A DNA stretch of 64,000 nucleotides from Silene latifolia (GCF_048544455.1 NC_133537.1:311835738-311899737), one strand, 5' to 3'; shown: positions 34,633 through 45,131, counted from the stretch's first letter. Made by a program: numbers and translations. Notes: generated from the sequence alone by a model not told the origin.

Positions 34633-36319
34633 CCTGTTCAGCTGAGACCGTTACATCTCCAAATATGGCTGAAGAAGCAAGTATAGCTAGTCACTCTTAG
34701 CCAAAAGCTGAGAATCTCTATAAGGGATTCGTGTTGCAAGCCGGGACGGAATGAAAATTCGAAGCAAAACCGTCCTACATCAACTTGGTTGAGAGAAACC
34801 AACTTGGGGGAGCTGCGAATGAAGATGCAGCTAAACATATGGAGATATTCATGGACTATTGTTGTTCCATACCCCCCCACCAGCAGGTGTGACCCAGGAC
34901 GAGATAAAGGAGACGATGTTCATATTCTCGCTCCGTGATGCCGCTAGGGAGTGGTACCGAGATCTGGATCGAGCTGCCAATAGGATTACCGATTGGAATT
35001 CGCTAGCCCTAGAATTTTATAAGAAATATTTCTCTACATCGAAGACCAATACGATTAGAGCTCAGATCACAAGCTTTTAACAGGGTCCTGATGAAGATTT
35101 TCATGAGGCATGGGTCCGTTTCAAGAAGCTGGTGCGATCTATTCCGCACCATGGGTTTGAGAAATGGTTTATGTGCAACCAGTTCTATAATTGTCTTTAT
35201 GATGATCGAGAGTCTGTCTAGATTGCAGCTAATGGGAGATTTCAAGAAAATAGCGGTGAGACAAAGGGGTGGAAAATCATCGATGACCTGGCCACCCATA
35301 AAGCTGAGCATTGGAATTCTAGAGGAAATCAGAGAAGATCAGCTGAATCTCCTGCTGTAGCTGCAATAGAGGCCCTTACTGCGAGATTTGACAAGCTGAA
35401 TTTTGGAGGATCCCAAAAAGGTGGGATATATAAAGTTAATGCAGTTTCAGACGGTCCCTTTACATGCAAAAGATGTGGAGGAGAGGGACATGTTTCGGAG
35501 TTTTGTACTAGTTCGAATGGAACATGTGCTGCCTTTCAACACTTTAGGCAGACTGGTACTTATCCCGATCCCTCTAATGTCCACCCTAATTTGAGGTGGA
35601 CTAACCACAATGTCCTTAATCCAGGTCCACAGCAGCAGCAGCAGCAGAAAAATTATGTGCCCCCTCATAAGCAGCAGCAGTATCAAAAGCCTCCCTATGT
35701 GCCTCAGCAGCAGCAATTTCAAGGTTCTGATATTTCCGAATTGAAAAACATGGTTAAGAATTTGTCGGGTTTGCTGCAAAAGGAGTCTCTAGCTAAAGAG
35801 ACTTCTACAAAAATGTTGGAGAGTCAAATTGCCCAATTGGCAAGCAAAAGTGCAACTAGAGCTCCGGGGCATTTACCGTCGCAGCCAGATCAAAAAGAGA
35901 CTCTAAATGCGATTACTTTGAGGAGTGGGTCTACCCATGATGGGCCCGCTATGGTCAAAGATGTTACTGGAAAAGATGGGGCGGAACCGAGTAAGAAAAA
36001 AGCTGGAATGAACAATAGCAAGAAAAAGACGATCAGCAGGTACATCAGTCGATCGACTGACACACCTGGTCGATCGACCAGATCGGGTAATAGTGAAGCT
36101 TCTGGTTCTGCGGAAGCCAGTCGATCGACTGATATACATGGTCGATCGACTGAAGATACGTCTGATCGTGAACCTTTTCGTCCTCCAATGCCAGATAACT
36201 TGAGGGACTACTTATTTCGGGGTACGACGACTCCGAAATTATCGAGGCAAGATCCAAATGCTGATGGGTCGATTCGGTTCCAAAGTATGACCCTACGACG
36301 GTTAATGGTTCATTCCTGA
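34633..36319 (+). pseudogene. gag: Athila-2 gag, copy 2
   Basis: A second copy of the gag interior, 1680 bp downstream of the first, with its own stops and frameshifts early on. The best-preserved part is 35591-36319. It has a CAG-encoded Gln-rich run (about 35630-35650) and SGLLQKESLAKETSTKMLE. The C-terminus carries SRSTD, GRSTR and GRSTE peptides encoded by GTCGATCGAC units. The zinc knuckle is at about 35464-35505. The join at about 34622-34640 shares TTC-CTACCT-like sequence with both ends of the unit, which suggests unequal recombination. Confidence 0.8.
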
Positions 36320-37190
36320 GATGGTCTGAAGAAGGTTCGAGCTACAACAAGGACAAAGTAGCGGATTTTCAGCCTAAATCCACTGATGCCGGTATGAGAG
36401 ACCTAGAGGAGAGGGCTAAGTTGCTTCTTACAGCCCCGTACCCAGAGAGAATGGTGCCGACAAAGGAACAGGTATCGTTTAACAAGTTTGAAAATGTTAT
36501 TCGTAGTTTAAATGTGCAAGTTCCTTTCTTAGAATTAGTTAATCAAGTGCTTGCTTACATGAAATTTATGAAGTAAAACATTTGTTGTCTAAAAAGAAGT
36601 CACTTGATACTGTACAATCTGTCGCACTAACTGAGGAGTCATGTTCCTATTTGACTCATACTGCACCTCATAAGTTAGAAGACCCAGGTAGTTTTTCAGT
36701 CCCATGTAATATTGGCACATTTTCTATTGAGAAGGCCTTGTGTGACCTAGGGGCCAGTATTAGTGTTATGCCTTTGAGTCTTGCTAAGAAATTGAAATTG
36801 ACTAAGTTTGCAATCACAAACATGACAGTACAGATGGCTGATCGTTCTGCGGTCCAGCCGTAGGAGTCGTAGAGGATATTCCTGTGCAAATAGGAAAGTT
36901 TTTTTCCCAATTGACTTCGTTGTACTACATATACCCGAGGATGCTCACATCCCTATCATTTTCGGTAGGCCATTTCTGCACACTGCTGGTGCAGTTATAG
37001 ATGTTGGCTCGGGGACATTGACCTTTAAGGTGGGGAAACTTGATCTATTGTTTTTGCCCGGACCTATAAGAAGAAGGTGTTATGTACCCAAGTAACTTGC
37101 AATGTAGCTAAATCTTATGTTGTGTTTCCTGATATGCCTGCCCCTATGCCTATTTCTGCTATAACACCTCTGCCCTAGTTTGGGAGCAAA
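36320..37190 (+). pseudogene. pro: Athila-2 gag C-terminus and protease
   Basis: Pieces in two frames. 36394-36576 encodes the gag end with VPFLELVNQVLAYMKFMK. 36582-36863 holds the protease catalytic region ALCDLGASISVMPLSLAKKL followed by VQMADRS. After a frameshift near 36858 the second half continues with IPEDAHIPIIFGRPFL and HTAGAVIDVG (about 36930-37010). It is inactive because of the shifts. The intact VQMADRS context identifies the nonsense site in Athila-1. Confidence 0.8.
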
Positions 37191-37550
37191 TTGGAGGAAG
37201 ATCCCTCTGTTTTGACTGTTGCAGGGGCTGGTTTGGGGAAGTTAGAGCCGCATGTTGCTCCAGTTGTGAAGGAGCCAATCGTTCAAAGAGGCGGTCTAGG
37301 ATGTCTTAGCTATGGCACAGATGAGGAGCCTGATGAGGAGCCAATCAATGTGACGGAGTCCGATTTGGATTTTGACGAGCCAGACGAGGTCATTGATTGG
37401 GAAGATGTTAGAGATGTTGATCCGTTGAGTTCAGCGGATATTGGAGTTGTTAGGAGCCCCGCTGAGGAGATGAGCACTGTAGAGGCTACTTCTTGTAGTC
37501 AGAAGCCGAGCAAGTGGGCCATTCCGTGGCCATTCTTGATCAACTATTAG
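37191..37550 (+). CDS. Athila-2 C-terminal acidic ORF
   Basis: An open frame of 119 codons after the protease, rich in Glu and Asp, with EEPDEEPINVTESDLDF and WEDVRDVDPL. It probably is the C-terminal tail of the gag-protease polyprotein, comparable to the acidic tail of Athila-1 that ends at 11484. No RT follows. I do not recognise a domain. Confidence 0.5.
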   Translation: MEEDPSVLTVAGAGLGKLEPHVAPVVKEPIVQRGGLGCLSYGTDEEPDEEPINVTESDLDFDEPDEVIDWEDVRDVDPLSSADIGVVRSPAEEMSTVEATSCSQKPSKWAIPWPFLINY

Positions 37551-39637
37551 TTGATTAAGACTTTTTGAAATCATTTTATTGCTTTTGTTAGACTTTTTAT
37601 TGCTTTGGTGTGCGCGAGACTTCGCTTTAATAAGTTTGCTTAGGATTTAAAGACTTTACATTGTTACTTTGGGTTTTGCGCAATTTTGGGCACGTTATTA
37701 TGTGTATTTGCAGGTTCATATACCATATTAGCTCAATTTATTGAGCTAATTCGAAGAAATCAGAAACTTACAGCAGGTATCTCAGTCGATTGACTGGCTT
37801 GTGTGGTCGATCGACTGTGCCGCGACTCCAGGGGCTTCTGTTCCTGTCACCCTGGTCGATCGACTGACTGGTATAGTCGATCGACCGCCTTCGCTGTTGT
37901 ACCGGTTCACGACCATTCCCCTGCTTTGTTTGGTCGATTTGCGGAGTTGAGGGACTCTTTTCTCCACTTTATTCTCCGATTCATTTCTGTTTTCTTCTGT
38001 TTTTTTTTTTATTTTGCACATAATTTTGCGTTTCGTAAATTGCTTTCTCGGAATTACGCGTGGTACTTTCGTTTCTTTTCAGGTACTTATGGTAGCACTG
38101 CTGGCTACTGAAACCTCCTAGCTCACGCTAGTTTGGGGAGGTTTTCTGCTGCGCTTAAAGTCTTGTGAATTTCCGAGTCCTTCTTTTATGTCAATTTTAG
38201 TTATAATTCCGCAAAATCCCAATTTCCTTTGCTTATCTTTCATTATATGATTTTGCACAATGGGGACATTGTGTGATTTGGTTTGGGGAAGGGTTTTGCG
38301 TTGCATTCATTCTGTTTTGCATTCACGTTTTCATTTTTGTCTTGCATTGTTGTTTGTTTTCCTCTTATATACAGAAAAATTTCAAAAAAAAAATATACAA
38401 AAATACATGTTTATTTTAGCATATAGGTTGAGTCGGAACGGTAGTATTTCAATGATGACATTGCATTTTCATCTGTTTATGCCTGAGCCGTGCTTAATTA
38501 ACATGTTATTAGTAGAATCACATGTGCATAGTCTACGAGTTTTCGTTAAATATCTTGCTGAACTTTAAACTTGACTTAGATTTCTGGCAAACTACATTAT
38601 ATTCTGAGTTTTAGAGCCTTATAAATGGTGACATTCATGACTAGTTCATTTAGGAATGTGAGTAGTTACTCCTTATAAGACATGTTACATCAATATGCAT
38701 AAATATGAACTTTATCTGCTTAATACCTGTATGCATTCGGTTTGTGGTTTGTTGACACATGTGGTAGAGGTTCCCTTTTATCCATTTTACCCATAAGCCC
38801 CACGAAAGCCAAAATAGCCCTTTTTGTCCCAAAAGCTACATTTCATATTTAGCCTACCCTTACTGAGCTAGTAGGGATAGTCGTTCGGGAATATTGTATT
38901 GCATTTTGGTTTTTATGTCTCGTGTTGAGAATATGTTGGTGAAATGTTGAAGGGAAAGAAAAAGAGAAAAAAAAAACAGAAACAGGAATTCGAAAAAAAA
39001 ATGAGATCAGTCGGTCGACCGTCCCACTTGGTCGATCGACTGCTTGCTGCAATAGCGAAAGAAAATTCGAAAAATCACATGGTTGTTATTATTATTAGAT
39101 AGTTATTTTATTCCCATGTATTATTTATATCAATTGGGGAATTAATATTTTATGGAGATTGTGAGAATTGTGCTAGTATAAGCACCGTTTTGTTGAATCT
39201 TGAGTAAGAAAGTTGGATGTTTTTATAAGTTGGTGTTTAGTAAGTTCTTAGCTTGGCTTTAACTCCTCTATTCCAAATTTGTCTTAGCCCCTTCTTACCC
39301 ATAGCTTCACATATCCAAATTTACCTCGGCATGTGTCATGGTCATTTGTTGGTTGGAATGCGTATGTACGGTTGTAGAGATCATTTTTATATTAGATTGC
39401 AGGCATGTTCTTATAGGTCGTAGTTAGGTGAGTGTCATTACAAACTTACTTCTTTCTATCTTTTACGTATATTCACCTGTGCTTATGTGTGATATGAGCG
39501 ACCCTTGAGAGTCCATAATGATAAGTCTCTATAGTTGACGGTTCAGCAGTTTTTAACGACTACATAACTCGTTTGCATGATTCATATTGCTAATTGATTG
39601 TTAGTTGTTGCATTAAACTGGTAGGTTTGGGGAAGTT
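37551..39637 (+). other. Athila-2 3' untranslated region with PPT-like tracts
   Basis: Non-coding for 2 kb. GTCGATCGAC-type units occur at about 37783-37887 and 39010-39045. Purine tracts AGTTTGGGGAGG (38130-38141) and TTGGTTTGGGGAAGGG (38278-38293) resemble the true polypurine tract AGGTTTGGGGAAG at 39623-39635, which directly precedes the 3' LTR. Confidence 0.65.
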
Positions 39638-41268
39638 TGATGCGTGTCCTAAATATGATGTTTTACACCCTCTTTTACACGCATTTCAGAGCTCAATTAG
39701 GTAGTTTATGCTACTATTTCCCCTATTTCCGTCTACTTTCGTGTTTTTGTGTAATATTGCAGAAATGTGAAGAATCCAGCAGAAATCGAGCCGAATCCGT
39801 CCCTAAGTGCTTGGCATGGGACCTGACATGAAGTAGTGACTCGAGAGATGAACTTGTTGCGCGTATCAAGGCCTGAAAGATAGATTTGCGAGAATTTTAG
39901 AAGCGGATTACCAGCTACAGTGGTCTATAGACTGACCTACGCGGTCTATAGTTGTCGAATCTTTGAGCAAGTCTGCAGGAAAGAGGAGCGATCGATCGAT
40001 CGATGCCTTGGGTCGATCGACCAGAGCACGATTATCAGAAGCTTCTGTACAGCGCATCTTAGTCGATCGACCGGTCTTAGTGGTCGAGCGGCCGCTATTT
40101 TAATCTGACGCAAATTAAAAGGACGAGAAGTTAGAAGCCCAATTGTAATTAGGTTTTAAGAATAAGAATCACGCTATATTCCTATATAATGTGAACCCTA
40201 TGTTTCAGAACAGGCATCGGGTTATTCTAGGGAATCAATTAGGGTTCATCACACAAAAAAGGTTGAATTTTGATTATTCCATTAGTTTAGAATAATTTTC
40301 GTCAATAAAGTTTGCTTTTCGTAGTTGGTTTTGGTATTTTCCTCTTCAATTCTTCTTTACGGTATTCTTCTGTTCCTTTGTTCAGTTTCGTTGCTTTAAT
40401 TCTTCCGTAGTTTAGAATTGCTAGTTTAGATTTCCCAAAGCCAAATTCTCGTTTCATGTTAGTTATCTATTTAGTTAATTCAATTATGAATTCAATTGCT
40501 TTATTTGTAAATTTTATTGTTGTTTTTATCACCATCATGAGTAGCTAAATCCTTTGTGTTAAGATGTAGGGGATCTGTAGGTTAGACGGTTTCGACTTAG
40601 GCGACCTGTTATCGGGCTCTGGTCGATCGACCGATCTACATGGTCGATCAACCGCCGCGTGTTAGATTAGCTGCGTCTTATTTAATTTTATTGCTATATT
40701 TGACGAATCGAGTGCACGCGACTAGTTGAATGCTTAGGAATTGACCGGCCCGACCGATCGAAAGATTGGGAGGGAAATAGACTACTTAATTAAGACGACT
40801 AAATTAATAAGATCGAGAGGTAAGTTAATTTAGGCTTTAAGTATCATTAATCAAGAACGAAAGTTAGTATTAGTGAGATTTAGGGACCCATAGCTTAGGC
40901 CGAAAGGTTGCTACCTGTTAAATTGGACCGAGAGGACTTTTTATTTTTCCGTCTAACATGCTTAAAACAGTTTACTTAGAGTTGCCGTCGTCGAAACTAC
41001 AGTGAACCGACCATCTTAGCATCCTTTTAATATTTGTTTTCATCTATTTTCATCTACTGCTCATTTATTTGTTTTAAGTTTAAATTTTAATTTGATTGCC
41101 TTTAGTTATAGAACTGTTCAAATCAAACCCTCCCTCACAACTGTTACTTTAGACTAAAATTAGACAACTATTAATTGCATCGCCTCTCTGTGGTTCGACC
41201 CTGACTGCCACTAGCTGTAGTAGTAGTTTGGATTATAAATTTATCTTTGATACTCCACGACGGTATCA
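39638..41268 (+). repeat. 3' LTR of Athila-2
   Basis: 1631 bp, TGATGCGTG to GGTATCA, matching the 5' LTR with scattered substitutions. The largest change is around 39950-40000, next to the motif units. Confidence 0.9.
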
Positions 41269-41540
41269 GGAGGCATGGAATATCTGTTGCGATGGGTATT
41301 CTGGCAGGGCTGCACACTTAGTGTGTAGTCAGGTGTGTGGAGATGTGACGGAGTTGGGTGATCTGTGTTTTGTTGTCTTGTGTATATTGTTTTGTGTAAT
41401 CAGTAACTGACCCCGTTTAAATGTTTTAAAAACTGTGGTGATCCATTCGGGGGTGGTGAGCAGTTGTCTAGCAGGTATACTATGCATGTGCGCGGGATTA
41501 GCTGGGGATGGAGTCGCCACGAGTCTAATAGTAGTCTTCC
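41269..41540 (+). repeat. LTR-B, + orientation, second part
   Basis: Continues the LTR-B interrupted at 31017, since the minus-oriented copy has the same order (TTGCGATGGGTACTC, then CACACTT-AGTGTGTAG, then GTGGTGATCCATTCGGGG). It stops at GTCTTCC, where an inverted LTR-B copy begins, so its normal end is missing here. Confidence 0.7.
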
Positions 41541-42973
41541 TGTGACACCCCCATACTCCAAGTGCCTTACCAGGACCACTCAAGTATAGGGACATCACCA
41601 TCTTGGGTATCCGAGACAATGATAATCATAAGACAATAAAGAAACGTACTTTAAAAGTAAGTATAGTTTAAGTGATTACATGTCTCAAACCCAAAACTGT
41701 TAAATGAAATATAATTCCAAAACCAAACTGTCTACTATCCAAAACTGAACAACTAAAGGACATCGTCTGACACAGCGGAAGACTCTTCTAACTGCAAGTG
41801 ATGACTCATCCCAGGTAGCCCATATGCATCATATCAAACCTGCTCAACAACTTCTCACCATCCCCGAATGGATCACCACAGTTTTACAAAACAAACAACG
41901 GGGTCAGTACTATTTACACAATACAAATCACGTTAAAACATATGCTAAACAGCTCAATCGTCACATCAAGCCCCGAACTCCTCAATCAATCTCCATATAA
42001 CTGACTACACACTAAAGTGTGTAGTCCTGCTAGAGTACCCATCGCAACAAGCACTCCACATCACCAGTGGGGGACCGCAGTCGTTCCCACCTAAGCCCCG
42101 CTCATCTCCATCGAGCGATAAACCCATGTTCATTAATGTGCACATCCCTTCTGTGGCGGGTTCCACAGAAGGCAAATCAAGGGCGTGAAGCCACTCCCGC
42201 AAGTGACTCCACATAGCCAGGGACGCACCCCGAAGATCACAGATAGACAAACAGTAATCACAACACAAAACCAACAATTGTCTGAATCAATCAATAACAC
42301 GAAATCACAGCCGTCTGAATCAATCAACAATCACTAACTACAGCACAATCACCACACATTATGTAATTAATACTGAGTAGGGAAACCTTACCTGGAACAA
42401 CAATCACAAATCAGACAATCTAGCAGCTGTCTCAAAACCTCTCTTCTACGAACCCTCCTCCTATACACATATTCATACAATTAGTATCACAACAACACAA
42501 TCATAAAAAACCCCAATTCCCAAATTAGGGTTTAACTAACATTAAGCAATTGCTATAAAAAATGGTACGTTGAACTTACCCTTGACGCAAGGATCACAAT
42601 GGTATAAAGAATAAAGGAATCCGACACCTCTAGTTCCGGGATTTGCCAATAATGCGAATAAATCGAACAACGTAGTTTGCAATCTCTCTTTTTGTGTATT
42701 AGGTTTGTAAAAGTGTGTAGGAAAAGATGACGGAGTATTATATATATTAATCCGCATTATTAACAAAACCCATCAAATATTACCTGATAACCGACTTACT
42801 CGATCGAGTAAGTCACGTACTCGATCGAGTGCCACTTACTCGATCGAGTGCCAAGGCTACTCGATCGAGTACCCTACAGCGGGACTCTTGTTTCGTATGC
42901 AAAACATACTTACTCGACAGAGTAAGCCCCACTTGATAGAGTACCTAGAGACTCATAAAACCGTAGTATTACA
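41541..42973 (-). repeat. LTR-B, complete, minus orientation
   Basis: 1433 bp. On the minus strand it starts TGTAATACTACGG and ends GGGGGTGTCACA. Six CTCGATCGAG-type units lie at 42788-42945, upstream of a TATATATAATA box at 42736-42747. It is preceded by a polypurine tract and integrase, so it is the 3' LTR of an inverted element fragment. Confidence 0.8.
42736..42747 (-). promoter_or_regulatory. TATA box of LTR-B (minus copy)
   Basis: TATATATAATA on the minus strand, 41 bp downstream of the CTCGATCGAG array. Confidence 0.55.
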
Positions 42974-42991
42974 GTCTTCCCTCCTTAAAAA
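42974..42991 (-). promoter_or_regulatory. Polypurine tract of LTR-B element
   Basis: On the minus strand TTTAAGGAGGGAAGAC directly precedes the LTR start TGTAATAC. The GTCTTCC on the + strand is repeated at 41534-41540 on the other side of the LTR. Confidence 0.7.
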
Positions 42992-43204
42992 GAACTTCAT
43001 CCACGAAGTTCAAACCACAACAAAACAAAAACACACTAACACTCTCCCAACACAACAACAAAAACAAAACTCAACATAAAACTCCAAAACATACTTACCA
43101 AACCAAACTCAACCCGACTCAACAACTACTAACTATGTTAAAATCAACATAAAAGCATGTAAAAACTCTTCGCGACCATCTCCTACCCCCTAAAAGAAAA
43201 AAGG

Positions 43205-43800
43205 TTACGTCCCCATAACCATACATAACTGATCAAAAAGAGACGGGTAGCGCTCTCTCATGGCCTCCTCCGCCTCCCATGTAGCCTCCTCAACCTCATG
43301 ATTAGACCAAAGAACCTTAACCAACACTATCTCACCATGTCTAGTTTTCCTAACCTTCCGGTCAAGAATCTGTTTAGGCACCTCAAGATAAGACAAAGAC
43401 TCATCCAACTCGATGTTCTCTACCTCTAACACATGTGATGGATCACTAACATACTTCCGCAGCTGAGACACATGAAACACATTATGTACCCTATCCAAAG
43501 CAGACGGTAAAGCCAACCGATAAGCAACCGCTCCAACACGGTCTACGATCTTATATGGTCCTATGAACTTCTAACTCAACTTCCCTTTCTTACCAAATCT
43601 CATGACCCCACGCATAGGAGACACTTTCAAAAGAACCTTGTCCCCAACATGAAAATCTATATCCCTGCAATGTAGATCAGCATAACTCTTTTGTCGATCC
43701 TGGGCCGCTCTCATCCTCTGTCTTCTCAGCTTAATCTGCTCCACCATCTCATGTACCATCTCTGGTCCTAAAACCACTGCCTCAGCACTATCTGCTCCAC
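43205..43800 (-). pseudogene. pol: LTR-B element integrase end with chromodomain-like tail
   Basis: Minus strand. The upstream part reads AEAVVLGPEMVHEMVEQIK and YADLHCRDIDFHVGDKVLLKVSPMRG, the usual integrase C-terminal domain of Tekay chromoviruses. A stop near 43571 separates it from [16 protein letters not shown]. The tail [21 protein letters not shown] followed by [15 protein letters not shown] is a chromodomain-like module, thought to direct integration into heterochromatin. The rest of the element is missing upstream: at about 43800 the frame runs into + oriented LTR-B sequence through CAGCTGG. LTR-B is thus the LTR of a Tekay-type element. Confidence 0.82.
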
Positions 43801-44262
43801 AGCTGGGATGAGTCATCACTTGCAGTTAGAAGAGTCTTCCGCTGTGTTAGACGATGTCCTTTAGTTGTTTAGTTTTGGATTGTAGACAGTTTGGTTTTGG
43901 AATTGTATTTCATTTAACAATTTTGGGTTTGAGACATGTAATCACTTAAACTATACTTAATTTTAAAGTATGTTTCTTTATTGTCTTATGATTATCATTG
44001 CCTCGGGTAACCGAGATGGTGACGTTTCCATACACTTCCGCTGTGCTATCATAATACTTTTGTTACTTTAGTTGTATTTTGGTTTTAGAATAGTTGTACT
44101 TTTCTTTATAGTCGGTTTTGATGTAATCACTTTAAACTTATTTACCTAAAGTATGTTCTTTTATGGTTAATTTGATATACATTGCCTCGGGTAACCGAGA
44201 TGGTAGCACTTCCATGCATTGGGTGGTCTTGGTAAGGCACCTTGGTGTATGGGGGTGTTACA
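43801..44262 (+). repeat. LTR-B tail, + orientation, with internal duplication
   Basis: The end of an LTR-B in + orientation, finishing GGGGGTGTTACA. A segment starting CTTCCGCTGTG occurs twice, at 43836 and 44035, so about 199 bp are tandemly duplicated with clear divergence. After 44262 the T1 gag resumes with TATGG, the probable right target duplication. Confidence 0.75.
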
Positions 44263-44647
44263 TATGGAATTGCGGCCTCACCCCTCTCATCATAGTAGTC
44301 CCTCATAGCGTTTCTTTCCTTATACCACCAACCCCCGGCTATTCCTCCAAGGTAGAAGGCAGCTTCTTCCACCTTGAGCTCATCGGGCATCTTCCCACCT
44401 CAAAAACATTTTCCATTTCCCTCACCCAATCCTTGAAGAGGTTAAGCTCACCCACTCTAAGGTATTTGGTGGGTCGATGGCGTGAGATGGCAGTGCTCAC
44501 AGCCGATGCATCCATTATCGCATCCCTTTCCCCCGTGACGTTACGAAGGGCAACGGTTAGGGCTTCGTTTTGGGCAACGATCTGGTCCACCTCCTCCTCG
44601 GATCTTCGGAGGGGTTGTGAAGGAGTCCTAGCGTGAGTTCCCAGCAT
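44263..44647 (-). pseudogene. gag: Chromovirus T1 gag N-terminal part
   Basis: Minus strand. The ATG at 44647 opens MLGTHARTPSQPL. The frame carries FKDWVREMENVFEV and, after a frameshift near 44400, CPDELKVEEAAFYLGG and AMRDYYDERGEAAIP, typical of Tekay-type gag. At 44263 it is cut by LTR-B, and gag continues at 30143 with ADYKMEMRNEF. Across the joined site a Trp codon seems changed to TAG. This identifies the two fragments as one gene. Confidence 0.78.
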
Positions 44648-44716
44648 AATGTCTCTTCAATAGGCATAAAAAACGTCAATACATGTCCCACAATAAGAGA
44701 CAAATAGTATTGATTA

Positions 44717-44723
44717 CTATATA
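44717..44723 (-). promoter_or_regulatory. TATA-like box upstream of T1 gag
   Basis: TATATAG on the minus strand, five bases downstream of the CACTCGATCGAGTG array and about 70 bp upstream of the gag ATG at 44647. No primer binding site lies between, so its role is uncertain. Confidence 0.45.
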
Positions 44724-44727
44724 GGTC

Positions 44728-45035
44728 CACTCGATCGAGTGTAGGACTTCACTCAGTCGAGTGATGCTCCAATCGGTCGAGTGGTGTCCCACTTGGCCGA
44801 GTGCCTCAATTTACAGGAGGTTCCCAAAATTCCTCAAATTTCCCACTCGCTCGAGTGACTTACACTCGATCGAGTAGGTGCTCCACTCGGTTGAGTATCA
44901 CAATTACAGGAACTTTCCATAGTCTGGAAAACGATCTACTCGGTCGAGTGACATGGGTACTCGGTCAAGTGACATGGACACTCGGTCGAGTGCCTTCAAG
45001 TCGACTGAGTCCCTCTTTCAACTTGGCCGAGTACA
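44728..45035. repeat. Array of twelve CACTCGATCGAGTG-like units
   Basis: Units such as CACTCGATCGAGTG, CACTCAGTCGAGTG, CACTTGGCCGAGTG, CACTCGCTCGAGTG and TACTCGGTCGAGTG recur every 20-30 bp. Spacers are unrelated to each other. Changes concentrate in the central four bases. An open frame through it on the + strand is a by-product. Confidence 0.85.
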
Positions 45036-45126
45036 CCTCTTAAAGGTCCAACTACTCATTCTGACTCACATAAGTCCACATATAACCCTAGTTGCATGTT
45101 TCTAAATGCAAGTACAGAAAAATAGA

Positions 45127-45131
45127 AGCAT
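45127..45131. repeat. Target site duplication AGCAT, left copy
   Basis: Matches AGCAT at 54099-54103. The pair flanks the non-coding retrotransposon derivative. Confidence 0.9.

Larger units (their letters stand above)
31018..41268 (+). mobile_element. Athila-type element 2, pol-less, complete ends
   Basis: Flanked by GGAGG at 31013-31017 and 41269-41273. Both LTRs are complete (31018-32650 and 39638-41268) and start TGATGCGTG and end GGTATCA. The primer site is a perfect tRNA-Asp match. The internal part has a partly duplicated gag, a broken protease and a short acidic ORF, but no RT, RNase H or integrase. GTCGATCGAC units are spread over LTRs, leader, gag and 3' region. LTR divergence looks like roughly 2-3 percent by eye, so it is older than Athila-1. 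It is inserted in LTR-B. Confidence 0.9.

Noticed and set aside
44728..45035. CRISPR-like regular array of short palindromes
   Set aside because: The sequence is plant retrotransposon DNA, units are only 14 bp and diverged, and spacers vary in length. It is a promoter-linked motif array, not CRISPR.
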